DNA of 64,000 nucleotides from Tepidamorphaceae bacterium (GCA_028279445.1 JANQNT010000023.1:310001-374000); one strand, 5' to 3'. Counted from the first letter of the stretch, positions 1 to 8,228 are shown. Numbers and translations are program-made. Notes: generated from the sequence alone by a model not told the origin.

Positions 1-475
1 GATGTTGGCGATCCCGCTGTATTCGCTGTTTGTGAAGCTGGGTATCGACGACACGCGGCTGTCGCTGATGGTCTCTCATTGCACGCTGACACTCCCGCTC
101 GGTGTCTGGCTCCTGTGGGGGTTCTTCAAGCAGATTCCCATCGATGTCGAAGAAGCCGCGATGGTCGATGGCTGCTCGCGACTCAAGGCCTTCGTGCTGG
201 TGGTGCTGCCGCTGACCCTGCCAGGCGTGGTCACCGTGGCCATCTTCTCCTTCCTGCTGTCTTGGACGGACTACACCTTCGCGCTGGTGATGATCGGGTC
301 CGACCAGCTCAAGACGCTGCCTGCCGGGCTCGACACAATGGTTGGGCTCTACGAACTGCGCTGGGGCGAACTGATGGCCGGCTCGACGCTCATCGCGCTA
401 CCGCTGCTTGTGATGTTCATGTTCCTCAGCCGGTTCTTCATTCAGGGACTTTCGGCCGGAGCGGTCAAAGGATAG
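1..475 (+). CDS. ABC importer permease, carbohydrate type, C-terminal part
   Basis: This is the last 157 residues of an inner-membrane permease of a binding-protein-dependent importer of the MalG type. The frame is open through the left edge, so the true start lies outside the window. The cytoplasmic EAA loop that docks on the ATPase is visible at about residues 50-75 (VEEAAMVDGC, then LPLTLPG), with hydrophobic helices on both sides and a last one near residues 128-147. It ends 15 bp before the dehydrogenase gene on the same strand, so it is probably the last transport gene of one catabolic operon. The substrate cannot be read from this fragment; sugars, polyols and polyamines are all possible for the family. 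Confidence 0.85.
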   Translation, partial: MLAIPLYSLFVKLGIDDTRLSLMVSHCTLTLPLGVWLLWGFFKQIPIDVEEAAMVDGCSRLKAFVLVVLPLTLPGVVTVAIFSFLLSWTDYTFALVMIGSDQLKTLPAGLDTMVGLYELRWGELMAGSTLIALPLLVMFMFLSRFFIQGLSAGAVKG

Positions 476-490
476 CGAGAGACGACAACA

Positions 491-1396
491 ATGACAGTCA
501 AGACAATCGGCTTCATCGGCCTTGGAGCGATGGGCTCTGGGATGGTCCGGAACCTGATCAAGAACGGGTTCTCGGTAACCGGTTTCGACCTCGCGCCAAA
601 CCTTGTCGAAGCGGCGGTGGCATCCGGCGCTCAGGCGGCGGAAACACCGCGAGATGCGGCTGCAGGCGCTGATCTGGTGATCACGATGCTGCCCAATGCG
701 GTCAATGTCGATGCGGCCATGGATGACCCGGACGGGTTTCTGGCCGGCGCACCGGGTGACGCGCTGTTGATGAATTGCAGCTCAATAAATCCGTTCGAAG
801 CCATGCGCCTGGGCCAGAAGGCGGCAGATGCTGGTTGGCGCTATGTGGACTGCGCGGTCGGACGCACCGCAACCCAAGCAGCCGAAGGCAAATGCCTGTT
901 CATGATCGGTGGCGCTGCGGGCGACAAAGAAACGGTCAAGCCCGCGCTGGAGGCGATGGGCGATACCATCATCGACGGCGGCGAAATCGGCCGGGCCGCC
1001 ACGCTCAAGATCGTCAACAATTATCTGGCTTTGGTCTCCTGCCTTGCGACCGCCGAGGCCTTGGCTATCGGTAAGGCGATGGGGCTGACGACGGATCTTG
1101 CGCTTGAAGTGATCAACGGGACCACCGCGCGCAACGGCAACACCCAGCTGAACTTTCCCAATAAGGTGCTGCGCGGCGACGTCACACCTGGCTTCCCCCT
1201 GATGCACGGGCGCAAGGATCTCTCGATAGCAGTCGAGCTCATCGGCCAAGCGGGAGTTGCGAGCTATCTGGGGCGGCCGGCGCTTGAGGCCTTCGATGCC
1301 GCTGAGGAGCAGGGCCATGGCGGCAATGACTGCTCAGACATTCTCAACATGCTCGAAAACAACCGGTCGCCGGCGACTGAGGAGATCACCCGATGA
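491..1396 (+). CDS. NAD(P)-dependent beta-hydroxyacid dehydrogenase (3-hydroxyisobutyrate dehydrogenase family)
   Basis: This is a 301-residue soluble oxidoreductase of the beta-hydroxyacid dehydrogenase family. The N-terminal Rossmann motif GFIGLGAMGSGM binds the nucleotide. The family's catalytic lysine is K173 in ATLKIVNNYL, and the C-terminal helical domain contains PNKVLRGDVTPGF and RKDLSIA. That last block resembles, from memory, the sulfolactaldehyde reductase (YihU) branch as much as GarR or MmsB, so a three-carbon semialdehyde or hydroxyacid is the likely substrate; the exact one is not known. It follows the permease by 15 bp and its stop overlaps the ATG of the aldehyde dehydrogenase (ATGA), so the two enzymes are translationally coupled and probably act on the same aldehyde. 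Confidence 0.85.
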   Translation: MTVKTIGFIGLGAMGSGMVRNLIKNGFSVTGFDLAPNLVEAAVASGAQAAETPRDAAAGADLVITMLPNAVNVDAAMDDPDGFLAGAPGDALLMNCSSINPFEAMRLGQKAADAGWRYVDCAVGRTATQAAEGKCLFMIGGAAGDKETVKPALEAMGDTIIDGGEIGRAATLKIVNNYLALVSCLATAEALAIGKAMGLTTDLALEVINGTTARNGNTQLNFPNKVLRGDVTPGFPLMHGRKDLSIAVELIGQAGVASYLGRPALEAFDAAEEQGHGGNDCSDILNMLENNRSPATEEITR

Positions 1397-2886
1397 CGGT
1401 CTCTGTTCAGGCGCTCGTCGATCAGGTCCGGGCGCGCAGCACCTTGGAGGACTTGCCGACAGGGCATTTCATCGCAGGCCGTTTCACCTCCGCTGAAACG
1501 GGCAGCGCACTTGAGGTCTATGATCCAGGTGCAGGGACATCCATCGGTGCCTTCGCCGCAGGCGGCGCTGCGGAGATCAATGAGGCCGTTGCGGCGGCGC
1601 GGAAGGCGTTTGAGCATAGCTGGCGGCGGACGACACCGGCCGAGCGCGGTCGCGTCATGAACCGGATCGCCGCACATATCCGAAGCAACGCCGATCTTCT
1701 GACCGTCGCTGAAAGCCTCGACTCGGGGAAGACCCTCTCGGAAGCCCGCGGTGATGTGAACAATGTCATCCGCACGTTTGAGTTCTTCGCCGGCGCCACT
1801 GACAAGGTGCAAGGCGACACCTTCGCCATCGATGACGGGCTTCTGGCCTACACGCTAAACGAACCGGCTGGCGTCACCGCGCATATCGTGCCGTGGAACT
1901 TCCCGATCGCCATGCTGGCCCGAAGCGTTGCTCCGGCTTTGGCTGCGGGTTGCACCATTGTTGCCAAGCCGGCTGAGCAGACCCCCGTGACGGCATTGCT
2001 GCTGGCGCGGCTCTGTCAGGAGGCGGGCTTGCCGGATGGTGTTTTCAACGTGGTTGTCGGAACAGGTGTGGACGCGGGCGCGCCACTGGTCGCGCACACG
2101 GATATCGATCATGTGACCTTCACGGGGTCCGTGCCCACCGGTATCGCGGTGATGCAATCGGCGGCGAACAATGTCACTCCGGTCACGCTCGAGCTTGGCG
2201 GGAAGTCACCGGCGATCGTCTTCGCCGATTGCGATATGGATCGTGCCGTCGACAGCCTTGTCGGGTCGATCTTCATGAATGCGGGGCAGATCTGTTCGGC
2301 GGCCTCGCGGGTTGTGATCGAGCGCCGCGCCCACAACGCGTTTCTGGACAAGTTCTCCAAACGGGCGGACGCCGTTCAGTATGGTCACGGCCTGCGCGAT
2401 CTCGACATGGGCGCCATCATCTCCGAGCGCCAGCTTGGCAAGATCGACGGTTATTTGTCGGCTGCCCAGAAGCGCGGCATATCCGTTGCCGCCGGTGGAT
2501 CGACAACCGTTGACCCCGAAACCGGCAAAGGCTGGTTCGTGCAGCCAACGATCTTCGACGATGTCGCCGCGGATGATCCGCTGGTCAAAGAGGAAATCTT
2601 TGGCCCGGTCCTGACCGTGCAGGTTTTTGATGACGAAGACGAGGCGATCAGCCTCGCCAATGGCACAGAGTATGGCCTCGCATCGGGCATTTTCACCTCC
2701 GACACCGGCAAGGCGCGGCGTCTCACGCGCGAGATTGATGCCGGACACGTCTACATCAACCAGTGGTTTTCGGTCGGTGTCGAGGTGCCCTTCGGCGGCA
2801 ATCGCAAGTCTGGTATTGGCCGCGAGAAGGGACTGGAGGGCATGCGGAACTACATGAAGATCAAGGGTGTGGGCGAGAGGTTCTAG
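1393..2886 (+). CDS. NAD(P)-dependent aldehyde dehydrogenase
   Basis: This is a full-length, 497-residue ALDH-superfamily enzyme that oxidises an aldehyde to its acid with NAD(P). The general base is E267 in TLELGGKSP and the nucleophile is C301 in NAGQICSAASR. The NWNFP-like block appears as PWNFPIA, and the TFTGSVPTG cofactor loop is present. The start overlaps the preceding stop (ATGA), so it is co-translated with the beta-hydroxyacid dehydrogenase. One reading is that both enzymes share one aldehyde, one reducing it (or forming it from the hydroxyacid) and this one oxidising it. The overall sequence is betaine-aldehyde or aminobutyraldehyde dehydrogenase-like, but substrate assignment inside this superfamily is unreliable. 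It is the last gene of the operon, and a transposase remnant lies directly downstream. Confidence 0.9.
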   Translation: MTVSVQALVDQVRARSTLEDLPTGHFIAGRFTSAETGSALEVYDPGAGTSIGAFAAGGAAEINEAVAAARKAFEHSWRRTTPAERGRVMNRIAAHIRSNADLLTVAESLDSGKTLSEARGDVNNVIRTFEFFAGATDKVQGDTFAIDDGLLAYTLNEPAGVTAHIVPWNFPIAMLARSVAPALAAGCTIVAKPAEQTPVTALLLARLCQEAGLPDGVFNVVVGTGVDAGAPLVAHTDIDHVTFTGSVPTGIAVMQSAANNVTPVTLELGGKSPAIVFADCDMDRAVDSLVGSIFMNAGQICSAASRVVIERRAHNAFLDKFSKRADAVQYGHGLRDLDMGAIISERQLGKIDGYLSAAQKRGISVAAGGSTTVDPETGKGWFVQPTIFDDVAADDPLVKEEIFGPVLTVQVFDDEDEAISLANGTEYGLASGIFTSDTGKARRLTREIDAGHVYINQWFSVGVEVPFGGNRKSGIGREKGLEGMRNYMKIKGVGERF

Positions 2887-2934
2887 CAGATTTGCTCGAC
2901 GACACCCCGAAGGTACAGCCAAGGCTTGTGTCAG

Positions 2935-3057
2935 CACCGCGAGAGCATTCTGGCTGATCTTGCCGATCTCATTGTTGGACCGGGCACGCCGGATGGTTTC
3001 CGCTCGTACAATAGCCCTGAGTTCACGCCCCAGACCGTCAGGGACCGGATCACATAG
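2935..3057 (+). pseudogene. IS3-type transposase (OrfB) remnant
   Basis: Read in the frame ending at the TAG at 3055-3057, this stretch encodes ILADLADLIVGPGTPDGF followed by RSYNSPEFTPQTVRDRIT. This matches the DDE core of IS3-family OrfB proteins, where one expects GTP..IRSDNGPEF.A.AVRDWI. The catalytic aspartate of RSDNGPEF is changed (RSYNSPEF), and the frame stops soon after, so the copy is dead. No start, no other DDE blocks and no terminal inverted repeats are visible. It marks an old insertion at the boundary between two operons. Confidence 0.6.
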
Positions 3058-3140
3058 GTCGGTCCGAAGACCCTGTTTCAGCCTTAGGCGGTGTTTACAT
3101 GATGGGTGGCTGGGCCATCGGGGTGTCGCCAAGCCGTCTT

Positions 3141-3725
3141 CTAGCCATGCTTTTGAAGCCAGTTGAACTGCTTGCAGTTTTCGATCGATTCCGGGAAGGC
3201 TCGCCGGACACGCGCAATGGCTTCATCGGGGCTGATGCCACGCTCGATCATCAGATGCGCCGCGATCGTTCCCGAGCGGCCCGCGCCATAGTGGCAGGTG
3301 ATGCCGATCGTGCCGCCGTCATCGAGGGTTGTGTGGTAGCGCGCCATATGGCCCTGCCAGCTCTTGAGGAACCGCGCGTCCGGCACCGAGAAATCCTCGA
3401 TCGGCATGTGGTCGAGCCTCACGCCGCGTTTCGTCAAAGCGTCCGCCAGCTTCTGCCAGTGGTCCTCGGGAAACTCATGCTTCTCGGCAAGGGCGATCAG
3501 CAACGCGGAACCGGAAAGCGACGGATGATCCAGCGTCGCGGCAAGCGCATTCGGATCGAGATAGGAAGCACCATCGAATCCGATCGCCAACCCCGGAAAG
3601 CCCATGGTCACGATCTGTCCTCCGCCGGGGCAATCCAACACTGCCCTTATGCTGGTGTCCGCATCGGCCGGGCGGGTGGCGTCGAAGGCGTCTTTTGGCG
3701 TTTTCATGGTCGGGATGTGTTCCAT
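3141..3725 (-). CDS. dual-specificity-like protein tyrosine phosphatase
   Basis: This is a 194-residue soluble protein with the phosphatase signature CX5R: C144 to R150 in TCHYGAGRSGT. The nucleophile is C144, the phosphate loop is HYGAG, and the following serine is kept. The residue before the cysteine is T instead of the usual H. A candidate general acid is D111 or D116 in PIEDFSVPDAR. It lies 56 bp downstream of aapJ on the same strand, in the place where an importer operon would carry its ATPase, so it may be co-transcribed. The real substrate could be a phosphoprotein, a phosphoinositide or a small phosphate ester; the sequence does not decide. The N-terminus upstream of about residue 25 is not conserved-looking, and the start has only a weak ribosome site. 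Confidence 0.7.
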   Translation of the reverse strand: MEHIPTMKTPKDAFDATRPADADTSIRAVLDCPGGGQIVTMGFPGLAIGFDGASYLDPNALAATLDHPSLSGSALLIALAEKHEFPEDHWQKLADALTKRGVRLDHMPIEDFSVPDARFLKSWQGHMARYHTTLDDGGTIGITCHYGAGRSGTIAAHLMIERGISPDEAIARVRRAFPESIENCKQFNWLQKHG

Positions 3726-3781
3726 GCGAACGGGCCGGCATAGCTCCGGCCCGCCGGTCTTGTCTCGTGCGCGGTCCGGGT

Positions 3782-4819
3782 TCAGCGGATCGGGAAGGCG
3801 TACATCAGGCCGCCCTGGTCGGCGGATGCGTTCTGGGTCTCCGCAAGGGTGATGTTGAACGGCGTGCCCGAACCCAGATGGCGCTCGAACACCTCAGAGT
3901 ACGATCCGACCTGGCGGATGACCTGATAGGCCCAGTCCTGCGGCAGGCCAAGCTTGGCCGCCATGTCGGCCGTTGCGCCATCTTCGGCGAACAGGCGCCG
4001 AACGCTCTTGGGCTGCGCGTCGAGATCGGCGCGGATGGTGTCGATGTTTCCGGAGGTGATGCCAAACTTGTCGGCGTTGAGCATGACCTGAAACGCCCAG
4101 AACACCGCGGCTTCCAGTTCCTGGTCAGGCTGGGTGACCAGAGTTAGCGGTTCGGCCGAAATCACCTCCGGCAGGATGGTGAAATCATCCGGGTTTTCGG
4201 CCAGAAGTCGATCGCTATTGAGTGCCGAGACATCAGAGGCATAGACGTCGCATTTGCCGGAGAAAAACGCTTCGAGCCGCGCGGTCTTGTCGGCGATGTT
4301 CTCGACCCGATAGCTCATGCCGCGATCGCCGAACCAGTCGGCGATGTTCAAGAGTGTCGTCGAGCCGTCTTCGGCGCAGACGGTGGCGCCTTCGAGTTCG
4401 GCGGCGCTGGAAACGCCGAGCGAAGCGGGCACCATGAACCCTTGGCCGTCATAGAAGGTGGTCGCGACAAAGGCCATACCGGTATCGGCATCGCGTGTAC
4501 CCGTGGCCGTGATCGAGCGCGAAGCCATATGGGCGCCGCGCGCAACAAGCGTTTTCATGGAGTCCGAAAAACCAATGCCGCGAATGTCGGCCTTGCCCGC
4601 ATCGCCGAGGATGGCAGCGGCCGCCATCCGGCAGAAATCGGTGTTGAAGCCCTGGAAGACGCCCTGGCTGTCAGGTACCGAAAAGCCCGGCGAGTTGGGG
4701 TTGACCAGACAAACGAGGCTGTCATTGGCCTTGATCTCGTCAAGCACCGGTCCGGCCATGGCCGCGCCGGTGAAAATGGTCGTCACAGCGAATGCCGCTG
4801 TGAGGGTTAGAAGTTTCAT
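3782..4819 (-). CDS. aapJ: periplasmic amino-acid-binding protein, AapJ type
   Basis: This is a 345-residue solute-binding protein of the general L-amino-acid importer family. A Sec signal peptide occupies about residues 1-22 (MKLLTLTAAFAVTTIFTGAA). The mature part starts GPVLDEIKANDSLVC and carries family blocks such as GFSVPDSQGVFQGFNTDFCR and AIGD/ILGDAGKADIR. The frame is open far upstream (to 5857), but the ATG at 4819 follows AAGGA at good spacing and precedes the signal peptide, so it is the start. It is separated from aapM by 71 bp that contain a 20-bp perfect palindrome, so it probably has its own promoter, regulated by the linked GntR protein. Binding protein is usually needed in excess over permease, which fits. 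No AapP-type ATPase gene follows. Confidence 0.88.
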   Translation of the reverse strand: MKLLTLTAAFAVTTIFTGAAMAGPVLDEIKANDSLVCLVNPNSPGFSVPDSQGVFQGFNTDFCRMAAAAILGDAGKADIRGIGFSDSMKTLVARGAHMASRSITATGTRDADTGMAFVATTFYDGQGFMVPASLGVSSAAELEGATVCAEDGSTTLLNIADWFGDRGMSYRVENIADKTARLEAFFSGKCDVYASDVSALNSDRLLAENPDDFTILPEVISAEPLTLVTQPDQELEAAVFWAFQVMLNADKFGITSGNIDTIRADLDAQPKSVRRLFAEDGATADMAAKLGLPQDWAYQVIRQVGSYSEVFERHLGSGTPFNITLAETQNASADQGGLMYAFPIR

Positions 4820-4865
4820 GGGTAGGTTTCCTTGGGTTGCTGGGCTTGGTGATGCCGAGAAGACA

Positions 4866-4885
4866 TATACTTGTATACAAGTATA
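4866..4885. promoter_or_regulatory. 20-bp perfect palindrome, probable GntR operator of aapJ
   Basis: The sequence TATACTTGTATACAAGTATA is a perfect 20-bp inverted repeat with a TTGTATACAA core, in the gap between aapM and aapJ. GntR-family FadR/FCD regulators often bind cores of this form. Its core GTATAC recurs in the intergenic region between the gntR gene and aapQ. It lies 47 bp upstream of the aapJ start, where it could cover a promoter. Confidence 0.7.
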
Positions 4886-4890
4886 GCTTA

Positions 4891-5967
4891 TCATTCTTGT
4901 GACACCCGTCCCCGTTCGGTCTCCCGGTCTTTCTGCAGTTGTCGGCCAATGGCTGAAAGAGCAGCGCAGGATGCAAAGAACCAAAGCCCGACAAGGATGT
5001 AGGCTTCGAGCGCCTGACTGCGCCAACCCGGATCGTTGAACGACATGCGCGCGGTCGAAATCAGGTCGTGAATGCCGACGACGACGACCAGCGAGGTGTC
5101 CTTGTAGGCACCGATGATGCTGTTGACGAGCGATGGAAGGCTGCGCGTGATTGCCTGGGGAAGCATCACCAGCCCCATCGTCTTCCAGTAGCCGAGACCG
5201 AGTGATCTGGCTGCCTCGCGCTGCCCCCTGGACAGGGATTGAAGACCGCCGCGCAGGTCCTCTGCGAAATAGGCGCCATGAAAGAAGATCAGGGCGATGA
5301 GCACAGCAGGCACCGGCGCAATGTATGTCCCCGGCGGCAGCATCAGCGGCAGAACGAAGACGCCGACAAAGATGACCGTAAGCATGGGCACGCCGCGCGC
5401 CACCTCGATATAGAGCGTGGCGAAGCGCCGCAGCACCGGATAGGCGCCTTGATCGCGGGCGAGCGTCAACAGCACGCCGACCGGGAACGCGCCCGCTATG
5501 GCGGCGATGGCCAGAAAGAGGAGAATCGGCAGCCCGTTCCAGAATACCGACGGAACAGGGGACAGACCCAATACGCCGCCGCTGAGCAACAGCACCGCGA
5601 AGCCAAGGCCACTCACCCAAATCACCACGAAGGCCCGCACACGCAATCGCGTGCGGCCGATCATCTGCAACCCGGTTAAGGCGGCCAAGGCCAGCAAGAG
5701 CAGCGACGCCGCAAGTGCCCGCCACTGCAGGTCGAAGGGGTAGGTCCCGAAAAGGATGAGGCGGGTCTTCTCGAAGAGGAATGGCCAGCAAAGCCCAGTG
5801 CGAACCGCGCAAAGCCCTGCCGGCTGCCAGGGCCAGACGGCATGGAACAAGAGCCAAGACAGCGCCAGCCAGCCGAGCCAGGTCATGAACGCGCCGGACA
5901 CCAGGGTCAGAAGTGCCGCCAGCGGCGTCGCAAAGAGCTCCTTCGCCCAGGTGGAGGCGCCGGTCAC
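4891..5967 (-). CDS. aapM: amino-acid ABC importer permease, AapM type
   Basis: This is a 358-residue polytopic membrane protein of the His/Glu/Gln/Arg permease family (AapM-like). Helices occur near residues 20-40 and 75-115 and again through the C-terminal half. The EAA-like loop reads REAARSLGLGYWKTMGLVML, followed by LPQAITRSLPSLVNSIIGAY. The frame is open to 6003, but GTG at 5967 overlaps the aapQ stop as GTGA, the standard coupling arrangement, so GTG is chosen as the start. It pairs with AapQ to form the membrane channel. Downstream comes the aapJ promoter palindrome rather than a tight junction, which is different from the usual aapJQMP order. Confidence 0.85.
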   Translation of the reverse strand: MTGASTWAKELFATPLAALLTLVSGAFMTWLGWLALSWLLFHAVWPWQPAGLCAVRTGLCWPFLFEKTRLILFGTYPFDLQWRALAASLLLLALAALTGLQMIGRTRLRVRAFVVIWVSGLGFAVLLLSGGVLGLSPVPSVFWNGLPILLFLAIAAIAGAFPVGVLLTLARDQGAYPVLRRFATLYIEVARGVPMLTVIFVGVFVLPLMLPPGTYIAPVPAVLIALIFFHGAYFAEDLRGGLQSLSRGQREAARSLGLGYWKTMGLVMLPQAITRSLPSLVNSIIGAYKDTSLVVVVGIHDLISTARMSFNDPGWRSQALEAYILVGLWFFASCAALSAIGRQLQKDRETERGRVSQE

Positions 5968-7124
5968 GATGTCGCCTCCCGCCGGCGCAGGGCCGCGTTC
6001 CACCGGTTGAGCAGCGAGGTCACGGCAAGGCAGAGGATCAGATAGAGCCCCATCGTCACCAGCATCATCTCAAGCGGCCTGAAGGTCTGGTTGATCACCG
6101 TGCCGACAACCGACATCAGGTCGGAATAGCCGACCGCGATGCCGACCGAGGTGTTCTTGATCAGGTTGACATACTGATTGTTCATCGGCGGGATCACGAT
6201 CCGCAGAACTTGCGGCAACACGATCAGACGCATCGTCCGGAGCCGGTCGAGGCCAAGCGCATGTGCAGCCTCGAACTGACCATGCGGGACCGATTGAATG
6301 CCGCCGCGCACCACCTCGGTAATCTGGGCGCCGTGATAGAGGCCAAGCATGGCTGCCATGACGGCGAACTGAAGGGACAGGCGTATTCCGCCCTCGAAGT
6401 CAAAGCCCTGGACTTCGGGCACTGAGGGGATGATGGGAACATCGAAGAGCAATATCGCGATCCCGGGCAACCCGGCGAGAAGGCCAATGGCAACCGGGGC
6501 GATGGGAACAGGCCGCCCGGTCTGCGCGAAACGCGCCATGGCCCATCGCCTCCATGCGAGAGCCAGCACCGCCCCAAGCGGCAGTGACAGGATCGGTATC
6601 CAGAGCATGGGGTGCCATTCGAGCGCCGGCAGATAGAGCGCGCGGTTGGATATCTGAACGGGGCCGAGGCTGACCGCCTCGCGCACGGGCGGCAGGCCGT
6701 TGACGGCGACGACGAAGAAGACGAGCAGGACAAGGATCTTCGGCAGGTTGCGAAAAAGTTCGACATAGCCGGATGCGAGCACGCGACCCGCCGAGCTCGG
6801 CCCGACGCTCACAAGCCCCCCGACGATGCCGAGCACGGTCGCCAGACACAGGCTGACAGCGGCCAAGACGATGGTATTGATGAGACCCGTCAGGATCACC
6901 CGGGCATAGCTGTCATCTGGAGAATACGGGATCAAGGACTCGCTGACATCGAACCCCGCTTCGTCGAAGAGAAATGCGAACCCCGGATGCAGCCCCGCGT
7001 CCTGCATGTTGAGCAGGATGTTCCGCACCAGTAGAGCCGCCAGCCCCAGCAGGATGATCGCCGCCGCCGCATCCCAGACACGAAAACGGCGGCGCTCAGG
7101 CGGCGGGGGGCTTGGAGGGATCAT
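5964..7124 (-). CDS. aapQ: amino-acid ABC importer permease, AapQ type
   Basis: This is a 386-residue inner-membrane permease, the partner of AapM. The first helix follows a proline- and arginine-rich N-terminus (MIPPSPPPPERRRFRVWD). The large insertion typical of AapQ (about residues 60-250) is present, and the EAA loop reads EAAHALGLDRLRTMRLIVLP with QVLRIVIPPMNNQY after it. ATG 7124 is chosen because it directly precedes the conserved N-terminus. No ribosome site is seen before it, only the GTATAC half-sites of the putative GntR operator 7 bp away, so the message may be nearly leaderless. The frame is open upstream to 7274 but would run through the operator. Its stop overlaps the aapM GTG. 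Confidence 0.85.
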   Translation of the reverse strand: MIPPSPPPPERRRFRVWDAAAAIILLGLAALLVRNILLNMQDAGLHPGFAFLFDEAGFDVSESLIPYSPDDSYARVILTGLINTIVLAAVSLCLATVLGIVGGLVSVGPSSAGRVLASGYVELFRNLPKILVLLVFFVVAVNGLPPVREAVSLGPVQISNRALYLPALEWHPMLWIPILSLPLGAVLALAWRRWAMARFAQTGRPVPIAPVAIGLLAGLPGIAILLFDVPIIPSVPEVQGFDFEGGIRLSLQFAVMAAMLGLYHGAQITEVVRGGIQSVPHGQFEAAHALGLDRLRTMRLIVLPQVLRIVIPPMNNQYVNLIKNTSVGIAVGYSDLMSVVGTVINQTFRPLEMMLVTMGLYLILCLAVTSLLNRWNAALRRREATS

Positions 7125-7130
7125 GGCCAA

Positions 7131-7167
7131 TCTGTATACTATGAGTACAAATGTACCTGTATACAGA
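7131..7167. promoter_or_regulatory. GTATAC-core double palindrome in the gntR/aapQ divergent promoter
   Basis: This 85-bp divergent gap holds CTGTATAC at 7132-7139, an interrupted repeat GTACA-AA-TGTAC at 7145-7156 and a perfect CTGTATACAG at 7157-7166. The cores match the palindrome upstream of aapJ (TTGTATACAA). They are best read as operators for the divergent GntR regulator, controlling itself and aapQM. The spacing between the two GTATAC cores is 25 bp. Confidence 0.6.
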
Positions 7168-7209
7168 CAACGTGATCGTTTTGTGAAATGGCGCAAACAG
7201 GGAAGGCCA

Positions 7210-7833
7210 ATGCTGCAGGACGCGTCCGACCAAACCAAGCCTGAGCGGGCGCTCGATGCACTGCGCAAGCGCATCTGTCTTGCAGACCCGGGTGAGGCTC
7301 TGCCTCTTCACGAAGGCATGTTGGCCGAAGAATTCGGCATGTCGCGCACGCCTATCCGTCAGATATTGCAACGGCTCGCCTATGAACGGCTGGTGGAGAT
7401 CAGGACAGGCGTGGGCACGGTGGCCGCGGTCATGGATCAAGCCCACCGCCCTCGCGATCTCATCACGCATCAGGGCCTAGTTCGCACAATTCTGGCGCAT
7501 CCGTTGGGCGAACTCTCTGTCAGTCAGCATGCCGACATCATTGCACTTGGCGCATTGATCGCCAGCGCGGACAAGCTGGATGCGTCTCTGCATTTCGAGA
7601 TACGCGCCCGTCTTCTGGCCGTTCTTGGCGGCCTGATCGCTGACCCGATCCTCAAGGATGCATTTCTGGCTGCCCACTGGCGCGTCATCCGCTGGCACAT
7701 GCACGATGTCGCTCTCGACCAGGCCCAAGCCTTGAAGTCGACGCAGCGCCTGGTCAGCAGTGTCGCGTCCTATGACGCACGCAGCAGCGCTGATCTGTTC
7801 GGCAGAATTCTGGCTGGTGATCTAGCGCCGTAG
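7210..7833 (+). CDS. GntR-family transcriptional regulator, divergent from aapQ
   Basis: This is a 207-residue DNA-binding regulator. The winged-helix domain covers about residues 8-75, with the recognition helix in FGMSRTPIRQILQRLAYE. The rest (about 80-207) has the helical character of the FCD ligand domain, but the usual histidines of the metal site are not evident and the last helix is short. So the effector pocket may be atypical. ATG 7210 is chosen because GGGAAGG precedes it closely. Earlier in-frame starts (7006, 7141) would place the coding region over the operator palindromes. It is transcribed away from aapQMJ and probably represses them until the transported amino acid, or a product, is present. 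Confidence 0.8.
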   Translation: MLQDASDQTKPERALDALRKRICLADPGEALPLHEGMLAEEFGMSRTPIRQILQRLAYERLVEIRTGVGTVAAVMDQAHRPRDLITHQGLVRTILAHPLGELSVSQHADIIALGALIASADKLDASLHFEIRARLLAVLGGLIADPILKDAFLAAHWRVIRWHMHDVALDQAQALKSTQRLVSSVASYDARSSADLFGRILAGDLAP

Positions 7834-7883
7834 AATTCGGCTTTCCCGCCAATCGAAAACCTGGTGCGCTCAATCGGCGAAGG

Positions 7884-8054
7884 TCAGCCGGAAGTGGACA
7901 ACAGAAGATCATGGCGACTGTGCGTCACGTTTGATCCCAGCCCTGCCCCTGAATGGGGCGCGTTGCAACCGAGGCCCAAACGCAGCCTTGCGATGATCAC
8001 GGGAAGAATCTGGTGCCAATGCCCTGACACAGGCCTTGCTTCCAGTTTGCTCAT
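7884..8054 (-). CDS. small ORF of unknown function, doubtful
   Basis: This is a 56-codon frame starting MSKLEARPVSGHWHQILPVI behind a strong AAGGAG ribosome site (spacing about 7). No domain is recognised, and the second half has no clear protein character, so it may be the degraded start of a lost gene. It lies in the 395-bp stretch between the GntR gene and the sigma-54 upstream repeats, where nothing else was recognised. Confidence 0.2.
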   Translation of the reverse strand: MSKLEARPVSGHWHQILPVIIARLRLGLGCNAPHSGAGLGSNVTHSRHDLLLSTSG

Positions 8055-8228
8055 GCGGGGTCTCCTTGGCTCTCTTCGTGCACATATCGTGCATGTGCGA
8101 CCCTTCAAATAACTGATTTCTTTGCTTGCCATCGGCTACCAACCGCGAGCGATGTCCGGGGATTCTCCCTGTCGCGAGGGCGCCGTGCCCCGCGCCGGTA
8201 ACCGGACGGTGACGCTCGGCGTGTTCGC

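Noticed and set aside
3782-5857. One long 691-codon minus-strand frame that looks like a fusion of an unknown protein and AapJ.
   Set aside because: The upstream part is an out-of-frame shadow of aapM. A ribosome site and signal peptide place the true start at 4819.
8150-8228. Possible additional copies of the GGACATTTTGTCC repeat upstream of the twin copies.
   Set aside because: No third copy with more than partial similarity could be found by eye.
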